Shown here piece after piece: positions 35,223 through 43,556 of a stretch of DNA of 48,910 nt. The translations under genes and the position numbers were made by a program. Within the stretch, counting starts at the first letter, position 1. Every line of letters begins with the position of its first letter. Below the pieces are notes generated by a model that did not search any database, was not told the DNA's origin, and saw only the letters and a program-made list of their open reading frames with translations. Origin of the DNA: Aureococcus anophagefferens (taxonomy: Eukaryota > Sar > Pelagophyceae > Pelagomonadales > Pelagomonadaceae); NCBI RefSeq assembly GCF_000186865.1, contig NW_008705564.1:777756-826665 (forward strand). The letters run 5' to 3'.

Positions 35223-36437
35223 ATGAGCGCCTTCGGCAAGCAGATTTCCAAGGGCTCGAAGAGCCGGACGGCGCGCACGCGCGTGCCGGACGCCCGCACG
35301 GTCAAGAAGGACCTCCAGCGCCAGCAGATGCGCGAGGCGCCGAAGACGCCGACGTCGCCGGCGCCGGCGCCGGCCCACGCCTACCCGTCCTACGCGCGGA
35401 GCGGCGACGAGGCGCCCGAGGTCGAGGACGCGCGGCTGACGCTGCTCGAGGCCGAGCGGACGGCGGCGCGCGCCGCGCAGCGGGCCGAGGCGCACCGCGT
35501 CCGCGCAGCAAAACTCGCGAAGACGCCGCGCGGCGCGGACGCGGCCGAGTCCGCGGCCAAGGCCGTGGCGTCCGTCGAGGTCGCGCGCGCGGAGCTCGCG
35601 CGCGCGCGGCGGGCGCTCGCGGCGCTCGCGCCGGAGACGCCGGCCGGCGCGGCGCTCTCGCCGCCGGCGACGCCCGTTGGTCTCTGCGGTCCGCCGACGC
35701 CCGAGTCCGCGCGGACGCCGGAGAAGACGCCGCCCTTCGAGCGGAGCTTCGAGCGGGCGCGGGGGCCCGCGCGGATGCCGACGAGTGCCGAGAAGGCGGC
35801 GCGGCAGCCCGCGACGCCGCCCGGAGACGCGGCGCCGCGGACGCCGCCGCCCGAGGCGAGTTCCGAGAAGGCGCCGCCGCCCGCGCCGTCGCCCGCGGCG
35901 CCGCGGACGCCGCCGCCCGCGCCCGCGCCGGCGTCGCCGCGGACGCCGCCGCCCGCGCCGTCGCCGGCGTCGCCGCTCACAGCCGAGGAGCTCGACTGGG
36001 AACGCATCGAGTCCGCGGCGAGGCGCGCGGCGGCGCCCATCCTCGCGGCGCGCGAGGACAAGGCGGGCCTCAACGTGAAAGAGGAGGAGGAGGAGGAGGA
36101 GGAGGAGGCGGCCGCCCCGCCCCCGCCGACGGCGCCAGCGCCGCCGCCGCCGCCGGCCGCGTCGCCGACGCCGCCCGAGGAGAAGGTCGAGCCGGAGGAG
36201 ACGGAAGACGACCGCGTCGCCGCGGCCGTCAAAGCCGCGGAGGAGGCCGTCGCGTTCGTCGCCCAGGCCCTCGAGCAGGCCGAGACCGACGACATGATCG
36301 CCGAGGAGCTCGGCGACGACCCCGAGAGCGAGAAGGCGCGCGCGGCCGCGAGGAAGGCGCGCGAGGTCGCCGCGACGGTCCAGGCGGAGATCGACCGGCA
36401 CCACGCGAACGTCCTGCGCATGAAGCACGCGGCCTAA
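35223..36437 (+). CDS. Disordered Pro/Ala-rich protein with coiled-coil ends
   Basis: 404 residues. A basic N-terminus (MSAFGKQISKGSKSRTARTR) is followed by a helical Ala/Arg/Glu segment (~75-140), a long 'TPP' region with repeats of APRTPPPAPAPASPRTPPPA type (~150-255), an acidic run of nine Glu (~282-290), and a C-terminal helix (EEAVAFVAQALEQAETDDMI and REVAATVQAEIDRHHANVL). Many Thr-Pro and Ser-Pro sites suggest regulation by proline-directed kinases, an inference. No family recognised. Confidence 0.65.
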   Translation: MSAFGKQISKGSKSRTARTRVPDARTVKKDLQRQQMREAPKTPTSPAPAPAHAYPSYARSGDEAPEVEDARLTLLEAERTAARAAQRAEAHRVRAAKLAKTPRGADAAESAAKAVASVEVARAELARARRALAALAPETPAGAALSPPATPVGLCGPPTPESARTPEKTPPFERSFERARGPARMPTSAEKAARQPATPPGDAAPRTPPPEASSEKAPPPAPSPAAPRTPPPAPAPASPRTPPPAPSPASPLTAEELDWERIESAARRAAAPILAAREDKAGLNVKEEEEEEEEEAAAPPPPTAPAPPPPPAASPTPPEEKVEPEETEDDRVAAAVKAAEEAVAFVAQALEQAETDDMIAEELGDDPESEKARAAARKAREVAATVQAEIDRHHANVLRMKHAA

Positions 36438-36444
36438 ATAGTTT

Positions 36445-38199
36445 TTAGTCCTTCGGCGCGCAGGGCGCGCAGTAGACCTCGTCCGCGTCGATGGTCGACG
36501 CGGCGTCGCTGGAGACGTCGTCGTCGTCGCCCCAGTCGACGCCGCCCTCGTCGTCGCCGTCGGCGCCGGGCGTGTCGAGCCGGCGCAGGCGCGGCGTCGT
36601 CGCGGGCGTCAACACCGGCGTCCCCGGCGCCGGCCGCCGCGGCGTGTGGAGGGGCGTCGCGGGCGTCGTCAGCAGCGACTTCTCGTATTCCGCGTCGTCC
36701 GCGGCGCGCTCCCGGGCCTCGCGCTCGAGGCGCTGCCGGCGGCTCTTGATCCACTCGGCCTCGACGGCGCGCTGGCCCGCGTACTTGGCCTTGTCCGCGG
36801 GCGACCGCGTCGCGAAGACGCGGTCGTCGAACGCCGGGCCGCCGACGCGGCCGTCGAAGAACGCGCCGCCGACGCAGACGAGGCGCCCCTGGACCGCCGC
36901 GGCGCCGCCCCAGGCCCGCGGCGCCGGCAGGTCGCACTCCTCGCGGCGCCAGCTCCGGCCGTCGAAGGCGTGGACGGCGCTCTGGCGCGCGCCGCCGAGG
37001 ACCCAGAGCTCGCCGTCGCGGACGGCCGCGAGCGGCGCCTTGGGCCGCGTCGGGTGCGGCGGCAGCGACGCGTCCCAGGCGCCCGCGGCGACGTCGAAGC
37101 CGTAGAAGAAGCCGGCGTCGCCGCCGACGCAGTAGATGACGTCGCCGTCCGCGGCCGCGGCGAACTGGCGGAGCGGCGCCGGCGCCGGCGGCTCGCGGCG
37201 CCACGACGGCTCGCCGGGCGCCCAGCTCAGCGCCGAGTCGAGCGCCGCGTTGTCGCCCGTCGCGCCGCCGAGGACCCAGAGCCGGCCGCGCAGGCCCACG
37301 GCGCAGCACTCCATCCGCGGCTCCGGCAGGTCCGGCGCGGGGTCCTCCGCCCACGCGTACGCGTCGAGGTCGTAGCGCGCGACGGACGCCACGGGCCTCC
37401 GGTCGCCGTGGTCGCCCCCGTGCGGCGCGGCGCCGCCGACCACGTAGATGCAATGGTCGAGCGCGGCGAGGCCCGCGTAGCAGACGGGCCGCGGCAGCGT
37501 CGCGAGCCGCTGCCACCCCGCGGCGCTGAACCAGCCCGAGTCGTCACCCAGCGGCCGGTACGTCCACAGGCCGTCGAAGACCTTCGCCGTCGCGGGGAAG
37601 CCGTGGAAGTGGGTCAAGCCGCCGGCCGTGTAGAGGCTGCAGCGCGCCTCGACGACGCTGATGTCGTGGTTGCCGCAGGGCAGCCGCTCCCGGAGGATCT
37701 CCCAGTCGCGGTTGCCCTCCTCGGGCGCGTCGACGACGGTCGCGGCGCCGTCCGCGTCGATGTTCAACAAGACGGTGCGCTGGTCCGCCATGGAGTAGGT
37801 GCCCAGCGTCGTCCGCAGCTCGAGGAGCGCGTCGTGGGTCCTGCTCGCGGACGCGGCGATGATTCTGCCCGCGGGCAGCGGTCCCACGGCCTGCCACTCG
37901 TAGGGGTCCGTGGCCCCTCTGAGCCCCTCGGCGCGCGGGTTCAACCGGTGCAGCGACACCGCCGACGCGGCGTAGACGAAGCCGCAGCAGTCGCCGCAGA
38001 GCGCGACGAGCGGCTCGGCGCAGGGCGCGGCTAAAGCCTCCTCGTTGCTGCCGTCGCCGGCGGGCTGCACGACGATCTTGCCGTCCCAGTACGTGCCCGT
38101 CTCCACGTAGTACGTGTTCCCGGCGACGTCCGTCGTGCGGAACTCCACGAGGGCCGACGACCGGTGCGAGGTGTCGGTCTTGGTGGCGAAAGATGCCAT
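36445..38199 (-). CDS. Kelch-repeat beta-propeller protein
   Basis: 584 residues from Met 38199 (MASFATKTDTSHRSS). Five or six Kelch blades are marked by GG doublets after hydrophobic strands: IYVVGGAAPHGGDHG, LWVLGGATGDNAALD, IYCVGGDAGFFYGF, LWVLGGARQSAVHAF and LVCVGGAFFDGRVGG, each followed by W/Y residues. The N-terminal ~130 residues have a related fold (CGFVYAASAVSLHRLNP). After the propeller comes a charged helix (IKSRRQRLEREARERAADD), a Thr-Pro-rich tail (LLTTPATPLHTPRRPAPGTP) and an acidic end. No BTB or F-box domain is seen. It likely acts as a binding scaffold. The stop is 7 bp from that of the convergent disordered-protein gene. Confidence 0.83.
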   Translation of the reverse strand: MASFATKTDTSHRSSALVEFRTTDVAGNTYYVETGTYWDGKIVVQPAGDGSNEEALAAPCAEPLVALCGDCCGFVYAASAVSLHRLNPRAEGLRGATDPYEWQAVGPLPAGRIIAASASRTHDALLELRTTLGTYSMADQRTVLLNIDADGAATVVDAPEEGNRDWEILRERLPCGNHDISVVEARCSLYTAGGLTHFHGFPATAKVFDGLWTYRPLGDDSGWFSAAGWQRLATLPRPVCYAGLAALDHCIYVVGGAAPHGGDHGDRRPVASVARYDLDAYAWAEDPAPDLPEPRMECCAVGLRGRLWVLGGATGDNAALDSALSWAPGEPSWRREPPAPAPLRQFAAAADGDVIYCVGGDAGFFYGFDVAAGAWDASLPPHPTRPKAPLAAVRDGELWVLGGARQSAVHAFDGRSWRREECDLPAPRAWGGAAAVQGRLVCVGGAFFDGRVGGPAFDDRVFATRSPADKAKYAGQRAVEAEWIKSRRQRLEREARERAADDAEYEKSLLTTPATPLHTPRRPAPGTPVLTPATTPRLRRLDTPGADGDDEGGVDWGDDDDVSSDAASTIDADEVYCAPCAPKD

Positions 38200-38352
38200 C
38201 GTTTGGGCTGCCGTCGAAAGTTCAATCTGGTTCTTGAAGCCGTTGATGCACCTTCTGGAGAGGATCGATTGAGACAACAAAAGCCATTGACACCGACTAC
38301 GACGCCGTCCACCAGTGCCTCTGCAGCGATTGCAAGCACCTGCAATCAGCAC

Positions 38353-38394
38353 CAGCACTCGCCTACAACTCATCAACACTCGCCTGCAAAAGAT
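38353..38394 (+). repeat. 21-bp imperfect tandem repeat upstream of a small gene
   Basis: Units 38353-38373 and 38374-38394 share CA(G/A)CACTCGCCT(A/G)CAA, with 16 of 21 positions equal. They lie in the likely 5' UTR, 6-47 bp before the ATG at 38400. Confidence 0.6.
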
Positions 38395-38399
38395 CAACC

Positions 38400-38822
38400 A
38401 TGCGCGCAAACATCGCCCTCGCCTTCCTCGCGACCGCCTCGGCCCAGTTCGCCGTCGCGTTCATCGTGCCCGACGGCGCGCCGCACGCCAAGCTGCACCC
38501 CGACCGGTCGCGCGTCCGCCGCTCCGCGGAATCGGTGTCCTTCCAGGAGCGCGAGGACATGATCGAGTACTGCATCCTCCACGGCTTCGACGCCGATAGC
38601 TGCGTCGCGGCCGCCGAGTCCTTCGAGGTCGACGCGGACATGACCTTCAAGGCGATGCAAGACGCCGAGTTCTCGCGCGTCGGCAACCAGCTCACGACCC
38701 TCTCCGCGGACCCGCTCGCGGCGCCCGTGCACCTCGAGTACCTCGCGCTGCTCGCGCTGCTCGTCGTCCTCTCCGTGGACGTCCTCGACGTCTCGCGCAT
38801 CGTGGGCGCGCCCCTCGCCTAG
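38400..38822 (+). CDS. Small exported protein with C-terminal hydrophobic segment
   Basis: 140 residues from ATG 38400. A leader (MRANIALAFLATASAQFAVA) precedes FIVPDGAP. In stramenopile plastid precursors a Phe after the signal cleavage site is typical, so the A-F junction at about residue 20-21 could make this a plastid protein (inference). The middle is acidic and helical (VSFQEREDMIEYCILHGFDA), and a transmembrane segment (LEYLALLALLVVLSVDVLDV) ends the chain. No family recognised. Confidence 0.6.
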   Translation: MRANIALAFLATASAQFAVAFIVPDGAPHAKLHPDRSRVRRSAESVSFQEREDMIEYCILHGFDADSCVAAAESFEVDADMTFKAMQDAEFSRVGNQLTTLSADPLAAPVHLEYLALLALLVVLSVDVLDVSRIVGAPLA

Positions 38823-38942
38823 GCTCGAAAGCCCAAGACGACCCCTGTCCCCTCATTGTGTAAGCGAACTCGAGAGTATACGGGGGAGGGGAGGGGAAGG
38901 CCGCGGGCCGGGGGCGAACTTGGGTCGGCCCGCGCCATACGA

Positions 38943-41162
38943 TCAGCGGCAGTTGCGCGCGCCGCGGCCCATCTTGCCCTCGTTCATCCAGCGGATGAGC
39001 TTGGGCCCCGTCTTCCGGTCCGCCTCGCCGGAGCGCGCCATGCGGTTCATCTTCTTCTGCATCTTCTTGCCGATCTCGCGCGCGGCGTCCTGGTCGGCCT
39101 CGTTGAGGCCCTGCTCGTCGCGCGGCGGCGGCCGCGACTGGGACCGGTGCGCGTCGCCGCGGCTCGCGGACCGCTTCTGTTTCTTCGCCGGGTTCGCGTC
39201 GGCGTCGCCGTCGACGTCCATGGCCTCGGCGCGCGCGGCCGCGCGGCCGTCGCGCTCCGAGGGCCGGCTCAGCGACCGCGTCCGCTTCACGGCCGCGGAC
39301 TTGGCGCGGCCGCGGACCGTGGCGTCGTCCTCGTCGTTTCCCGCGGCGCCCTCGGAGCGGAGGCGCGCCTGGCGGGGCACGGGCGCGTTGCGGCGGCCCC
39401 GGGCCGCCTGCGCGACGCGGCGGTTGAGCACCTTCTTGTCGCGGACGGCGGTGACGAGCGCGAGCTCCGCGGGCGACAGCGCCGCGTGGGCCGCCTCGCG
39501 CGCGGCGGATTCCAGGCCCTCCTCGGCCTCGGCCTCGTCCTCGTCGAGGAGCGCGAGCTTGGCGACGATGTCCTCGTCGACGAAGTCGAGCACGTTCTTG
39601 CCGTCCATGATCTCGGGCACCAAGTCCGTGCGCCACTCGTCGCACTTGAGCTGGCCGATGTACTCGCGCGTCAGGTCCGCGGAGTAGACGCCCGGCCCGC
39701 CGTTGCGCCACATGACGTCGCGCTCCGTCGGCCGCGGCGCGGCCTTGGCGACGCGCGCCTCGGCCGCGTCGGCCTCGGACCGCGCGGCCGCGGCGACCTT
39801 GCGGATGTCCTCGACGGCGTCGGGCGTCGTGCCGTGCTCCATCGTCGCCGCGCCGAGGGCCGCGAGCTCGAGGCGGTCCGCCTCCTGCTGGGCCTTGGCC
39901 GCGGCCTTCGCGAGCTTCTTCGCCGCGCGCGCGGCCTTGACGGACGCGGGGATGGACGCCCCCCGCTCCTCGTCGTCGCCGTCGGTCATGGGCACGGCCG
40001 TCGCGAGGGCGGGCTGCTTCGCGCCGTCAAACGGCGTCACCACCAAGCGGTTCAGCCGGTCGCGGACGCGCGCGCCGCCCTGGTACGCGCGCCGCTTCTC
40101 GACGCGGTGCGCGAGCAGCAGGTCGCACGCGAGATTCTTCACGTCCGCGACGCCCTGCTCCGTGACGTTCGACATCTCGACCATCTTCGCCATCTCGTCG
40201 CCGCCGGGCCCGTTCGTCCGGTGGGCGCTCAGCATGTCCTCGAGGAGCTGCTTCCGGCCCGCGTCCAAGTCCTCGACCTTTTTCGCGTCCGTCTTGTTCG
40301 CGACCAGCACCAATTGCTTGTCCGCGAAGAGCGCGCGGATGCTGTGGAACAGGCTCGACTGCTGCTCGATCGTGTAGCCGCACTGCTCGGACACATCCAC
40401 GAAGAAGAGCACCGCGCAGGGCAGGTGCGCCAAAGCCGTCACGGCCTGCATCTCGATGACGTTCCGCTTCTCCAGCTCGTGGTCGAGGATGCCCGGCGTG
40501 TCGATGACCTGCCAGCGCAGGTAGCGGTGGTCCATGTGGCCCACGTAGAGCGACTTGGTCGTGAAGGCGTAGGGCTGGACCTCGACCTCGGCGCGCGTGA
40601 CCTTGTTCATGAACGACGACTTGCCGACGTTCGGGAAGCCGCAGACCAACAACGTCCGCGCGGACGGGTCCAGCGCCGGGAGGCGGCCCAGGTGCTTGCG
40701 CACCTCCTCGAGGTAGCCCAGGGACGCGCGCTGGCGCTTCAGCAGCGTCATCATGCGCCCGAGCGCCGCGACCTTGAGCGACTTGCACCGGTAGAGCGAG
40801 TCCGCGTATTTGATGAGGCGCACGTAGTCGCGCGTCACGGTCTCGCAGAGCTTCTTGCACGTGTTCAGCTGGCCCAGGGCGAGCTTGTAGTGGTCGCGGT
40901 CGTAGAGCACGCCCATCAAATCGCTGTGGAACGGGTGCACGTCGTCGAGGCGCGGGAAGTCCTGGACGATGGCGCCGAGGCGCTCGGAGATGGTCTGCTG
41001 CGTGAACTTGACCTTGCGCATGTAGAAGGACCGGATGCGCGTGATCTTGTAGCCCGGGTGGACCACGGTGGGCGTCTTGCGCTGCGTGCGCATGAGCACG
41101 ATGTCCACGAGCTCGCTCGCCGACGGCACGGCCGCCAGGCGCTTGAGGTCGTAGACGGGCAT
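38943..41162 (-). CDS. NOG1: Nucleolar GTP-binding protein 1 (NOG1)
   Basis: 739 residues from Met 41162 (MPVYDLKRLAAVPSASELVD). NOG1 hallmarks: N-terminal helical domain with IRSFYMRKVKFTQQTISERL and DVHPFHSDLMGVLYDRDHYK, then a GTPase domain with G1 GFPNVGKSSF (175-184), G3 DTPGILDHELEKRN and G4 NKTD. C-terminal helices and the basic nuclear tail (KKMQKKMNRMARSGEADRKT, then GPKLIRWMNEGKMGRGARN) complete it. In pre-60S particles NOG1 binds early, and its C-terminal extension occupies the peptide exit tunnel until released. All nucleotide-binding residues are present, so it should be functional. The gene appears intron-free. It diverges from the CRIPT-WW gene across 201 bp. Confidence 0.95.
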   Translation of the reverse strand: MPVYDLKRLAAVPSASELVDIVLMRTQRKTPTVVHPGYKITRIRSFYMRKVKFTQQTISERLGAIVQDFPRLDDVHPFHSDLMGVLYDRDHYKLALGQLNTCKKLCETVTRDYVRLIKYADSLYRCKSLKVAALGRMMTLLKRQRASLGYLEEVRKHLGRLPALDPSARTLLVCGFPNVGKSSFMNKVTRAEVEVQPYAFTTKSLYVGHMDHRYLRWQVIDTPGILDHELEKRNVIEMQAVTALAHLPCAVLFFVDVSEQCGYTIEQQSSLFHSIRALFADKQLVLVANKTDAKKVEDLDAGRKQLLEDMLSAHRTNGPGGDEMAKMVEMSNVTEQGVADVKNLACDLLLAHRVEKRRAYQGGARVRDRLNRLVVTPFDGAKQPALATAVPMTDGDDEERGASIPASVKAARAAKKLAKAAAKAQQEADRLELAALGAATMEHGTTPDAVEDIRKVAAAARSEADAAEARVAKAAPRPTERDVMWRNGGPGVYSADLTREYIGQLKCDEWRTDLVPEIMDGKNVLDFVDEDIVAKLALLDEDEAEAEEGLESAAREAAHAALSPAELALVTAVRDKKVLNRRVAQAARGRRNAPVPRQARLRSEGAAGNDEDDATVRGRAKSAAVKRTRSLSRPSERDGRAAARAEAMDVDGDADANPAKKQKRSASRGDAHRSQSRPPPRDEQGLNEADQDAAREIGKKMQKKMNRMARSGEADRKTGPKLIRWMNEGKMGRGARNCR

Positions 41163-41363
41163 GGCTGAGGCGGCGCGGCGGCTGGCTGTCGAGGGAACTG
41201 TCGTAGGCCCTGGGGACGCGCGCACTGCGGGCGGACGGCACGAGAGGCCGACGAGCTTCGGCCGCAGTCGTATCGCCGGGAGGGCAACACGTCGGCAACG
41301 TTCACCTTGCACATCTCTTGCACCCCCTCCCTCCGGCGCGTCGCCTGCGCGAGAGCGGCCGTC

Positions 41364-42071
41364 ATGGTGTGCCAGGACTGCGAAAAGAAGCTCAGCAAGG
41401 TCATCGTGCCCGACAAGTGGAAGGACGGCGCGCGGAACGTGACGGGCGGCGACGACGGCGGCCGGGCGACGACGTACCGCAACTCGCTGCTCCAGGTGCG
41501 CGGCCGCACGCAGCGGTTCACGGCGGGCGTGCGGGGCTGCAAGATCTGCAAGTCCAAGGTCGCCCAGGACGCGCACTACTGCCAGGAGTGCGCGCACCAC
41601 CACGGCATCTGCGCGCGCTGCGGGAAGAAGGTCGACGATTTGCGCTTCGACCGCCGGGGCCTGCACCAGCCCAAGGAGAAGAAGCAGAAGCGGGACGACG
41701 CGCGCGACTTCTCCGACGGCGGCTACGGCACGTCGGAGGGGTTCAAGAAGCGGAAGACGGAGGAGGCCGCGGCGGCCGCGACGGACGACGCGGCGGCCGA
41801 GCCCGAGGCCGCGGCCGCGGCCGCGGCCGCGCCGGCCGTCGACGAGGCCGAGGAGCGGCGCCGGCGCGACGCGGAGAAGACGGCCTCGGCCATGGACGCC
41901 GTCGCGAACGCCATGGCCCGGAGCCAGGGCCGGACCATCGACGACGGCGGCGCGACCAAGGCCCGGGAGGAGTACGCGAAGTGGTCCAGCGCGACGGACG
42001 CGAGCTCGGGCCGGACCTACTACTACAACGCCGAGACGCGCCAGACGTCCTGGGTCTGGCCGCCGGAGTAA
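41364..42071 (+). CDS. CRIPT-like: CRIPT fused to a C-terminal WW domain
   Basis: 235 residues from ATG 41364, the canonical CRIPT start (MVCQDCEKKLSKVIVPDKWK, then DGARNVTGG). Zinc-binding CxxC pairs follow: GCKICKSKV, YCQECAHHHGICARCGKKV. This covers full-length CRIPT (~100 residues). A Lys-rich and Ala/Glu-rich helical linker (~100-200) leads to a WW domain at ~205-235 (YAKWSSATDASSGRTYYYNA and ETRQTSWVWPPE) with both Trp, the Tyr triplet and the terminal Pro. CRIPT was first described as a PDZ-binding protein and was later found in spliceosomal complexes. WW domains bind Pro-rich splicing factors, so the fusion fits a splicing role. Confidence 0.88.
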   Translation: MVCQDCEKKLSKVIVPDKWKDGARNVTGGDDGGRATTYRNSLLQVRGRTQRFTAGVRGCKICKSKVAQDAHYCQECAHHHGICARCGKKVDDLRFDRRGLHQPKEKKQKRDDARDFSDGGYGTSEGFKKRKTEEAAAAATDDAAAEPEAAAAAAAAPAVDEAEERRRRDAEKTASAMDAVANAMARSQGRTIDDGGATKAREEYAKWSSATDASSGRTYYYNAETRQTSWVWPPE

Positions 42072-42178
42072 ATGTTTTTCGTTGACAAAGGCACCGTGGG
42101 AGTTACGATTGGCCAACGCGGACGATGTGAGCTGAGAAAGGTCTCGAGCTGGGCTGCAGCCAAAGGGCATTCGGTGCG

Positions 42179-43402
42179 ATGGGCGGCGGCGCGTCGAAGC
42201 GGAAGAAGCTCGAGGCCCTGGAGAACCGGAACCCGATGGACACGGGCTGGTTCCCGGGCAAGGGCGTCCACGACCCCGATTTCAAGTACCACAGCACGCA
42301 GAAGTTCCTGGCGCCGCTCGTGCCCGAGGGCGGCTACGCGAAATTCGGCGACGTCTTCGAGGACGACCCGGATCGCAGGATGCTCGGGCGCGGGCGGCTC
42401 GACGGCGACATCTTCACGGCGCGTCGGAGGAGCGACAAGCTGCGCGTGGCCCACAAAAGAGTCACGCCGGACCGGTCGTCCTTCGTCGAGCTCCAGCGGG
42501 CGCACGTGGGCCTGGAGCGGCTGCGGGCGCAGGCGACGCCCAAGGACTGCCTCGTGCCCGTCGTCGCGTCGTTCGTCGACAGGGACGCGGAGACGCTCGA
42601 CGTGTGCACGGAAGTGATGGAGCACGGCAACTTCCTGCGCTACCTCGCGGGCACGAACCCCTGGAGCGAGGCGGCGGTCAAGAGCATCATCAAGGACATC
42701 CTCAAGGCCCTGAAGAAGATCCACGCGTTGGGCCTCGTCCATCGCCAGGTCCGGCTGGAAAACGTCCTCGCGGGTTCGCCGGACGCGACGCGGCCCCTGC
42801 TGGGCGGCTTCGCGCTGCTGGCCCCCATCGCCCGCGTCGAGGGCGAGAGCCCCGACGACGTCTTCTTCTGGCGGTTCCTCGACTACATCTACGCCGCGCC
42901 GGAGCTCTGGGGGAGCAACCACGACCGGCCCCTGGACCACGCGGTCGACGTCAAGTTCAAGGCCGTGACCTGCCACGAGCACCCGAGCCTGCTCACGGAC
43001 CCGGCCCAGGACGTCTACGCCGCCGGCGTGCTCTGGCACATCCTCCTCTTCGGCAAGTCGCCCGTCTGCGCGAGCGACGACCCGGGCGACACGAAGTACG
43101 AGCGCATCCGCGCGGTCAACGTCGAGCGCTGCAAGACGGCCGCGTCCATGCTCGACGAGACCATGATCGGCCCGCTGCGCGCGACCGTCGGCGCGCAGAC
43201 CTGGAGCATCCTGGAGATGATGCTCGCGTGCGACCCGCGCCAGCGGCCGACGGCGGAGAAGGTCCTCGGCGAGCCCTACTTCCGGGACCCGCTCAAGCAC
43301 GCCTCGGCGCGCCACCGGGGCATGCCCCACGCGGCCCTCAAGGACTTCATCAAGCACCGCAGCGAGGTCGGCCGCTTCTACACGGCGCCCGCGGCCGTGT
43401 AA
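42179..43402 (+). CDS. N-myristoylatable pseudokinase
   Basis: 407 residues starting MGGGASKRKK, a strong N-myristoylation and basic membrane-binding signal. A degraded kinase fold follows. The glycine loop is unclear, the Lys strand is LRVAHKRV, and a C-lobe helix reads AAVKSIIKDILKALKKIHAL. The catalytic loop is GLVHRQVRLENVLAG (HRD Asp replaced by Gln; the Asn after LE kept). DFG is replaced by LLGGFALL, and YAAPELWG is the APE motif. The CDPRQRPTAEKVLGEPYF end of the domain is typical. Two of three catalytic acidic residues are lost, so it is probably catalytically dead and acts as a membrane-associated scaffold. Confidence 0.8.
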   Translation: MGGGASKRKKLEALENRNPMDTGWFPGKGVHDPDFKYHSTQKFLAPLVPEGGYAKFGDVFEDDPDRRMLGRGRLDGDIFTARRRSDKLRVAHKRVTPDRSSFVELQRAHVGLERLRAQATPKDCLVPVVASFVDRDAETLDVCTEVMEHGNFLRYLAGTNPWSEAAVKSIIKDILKALKKIHALGLVHRQVRLENVLAGSPDATRPLLGGFALLAPIARVEGESPDDVFFWRFLDYIYAAPELWGSNHDRPLDHAVDVKFKAVTCHEHPSLLTDPAQDVYAAGVLWHILLFGKSPVCASDDPGDTKYERIRAVNVERCKTAASMLDETMIGPLRATVGAQTWSILEMMLACDPRQRPTAEKVLGEPYFRDPLKHASARHRGMPHAALKDFIKHRSEVGRFYTAPAAV

Positions 43403-43556
43403 ACTCGAAACTTCAACAACCATCGCGAGGGTTTTCAAACATCTTCTAGAGAGCTTCCAGCGCTCTTGCCCAGACGATGGGCTGCCGTCGCACCATCTTC
43501 TGATCGCAACAGGAACGCTCCCGCGGGCCCGCCGCGCCGCTCGCACACCAACCATC

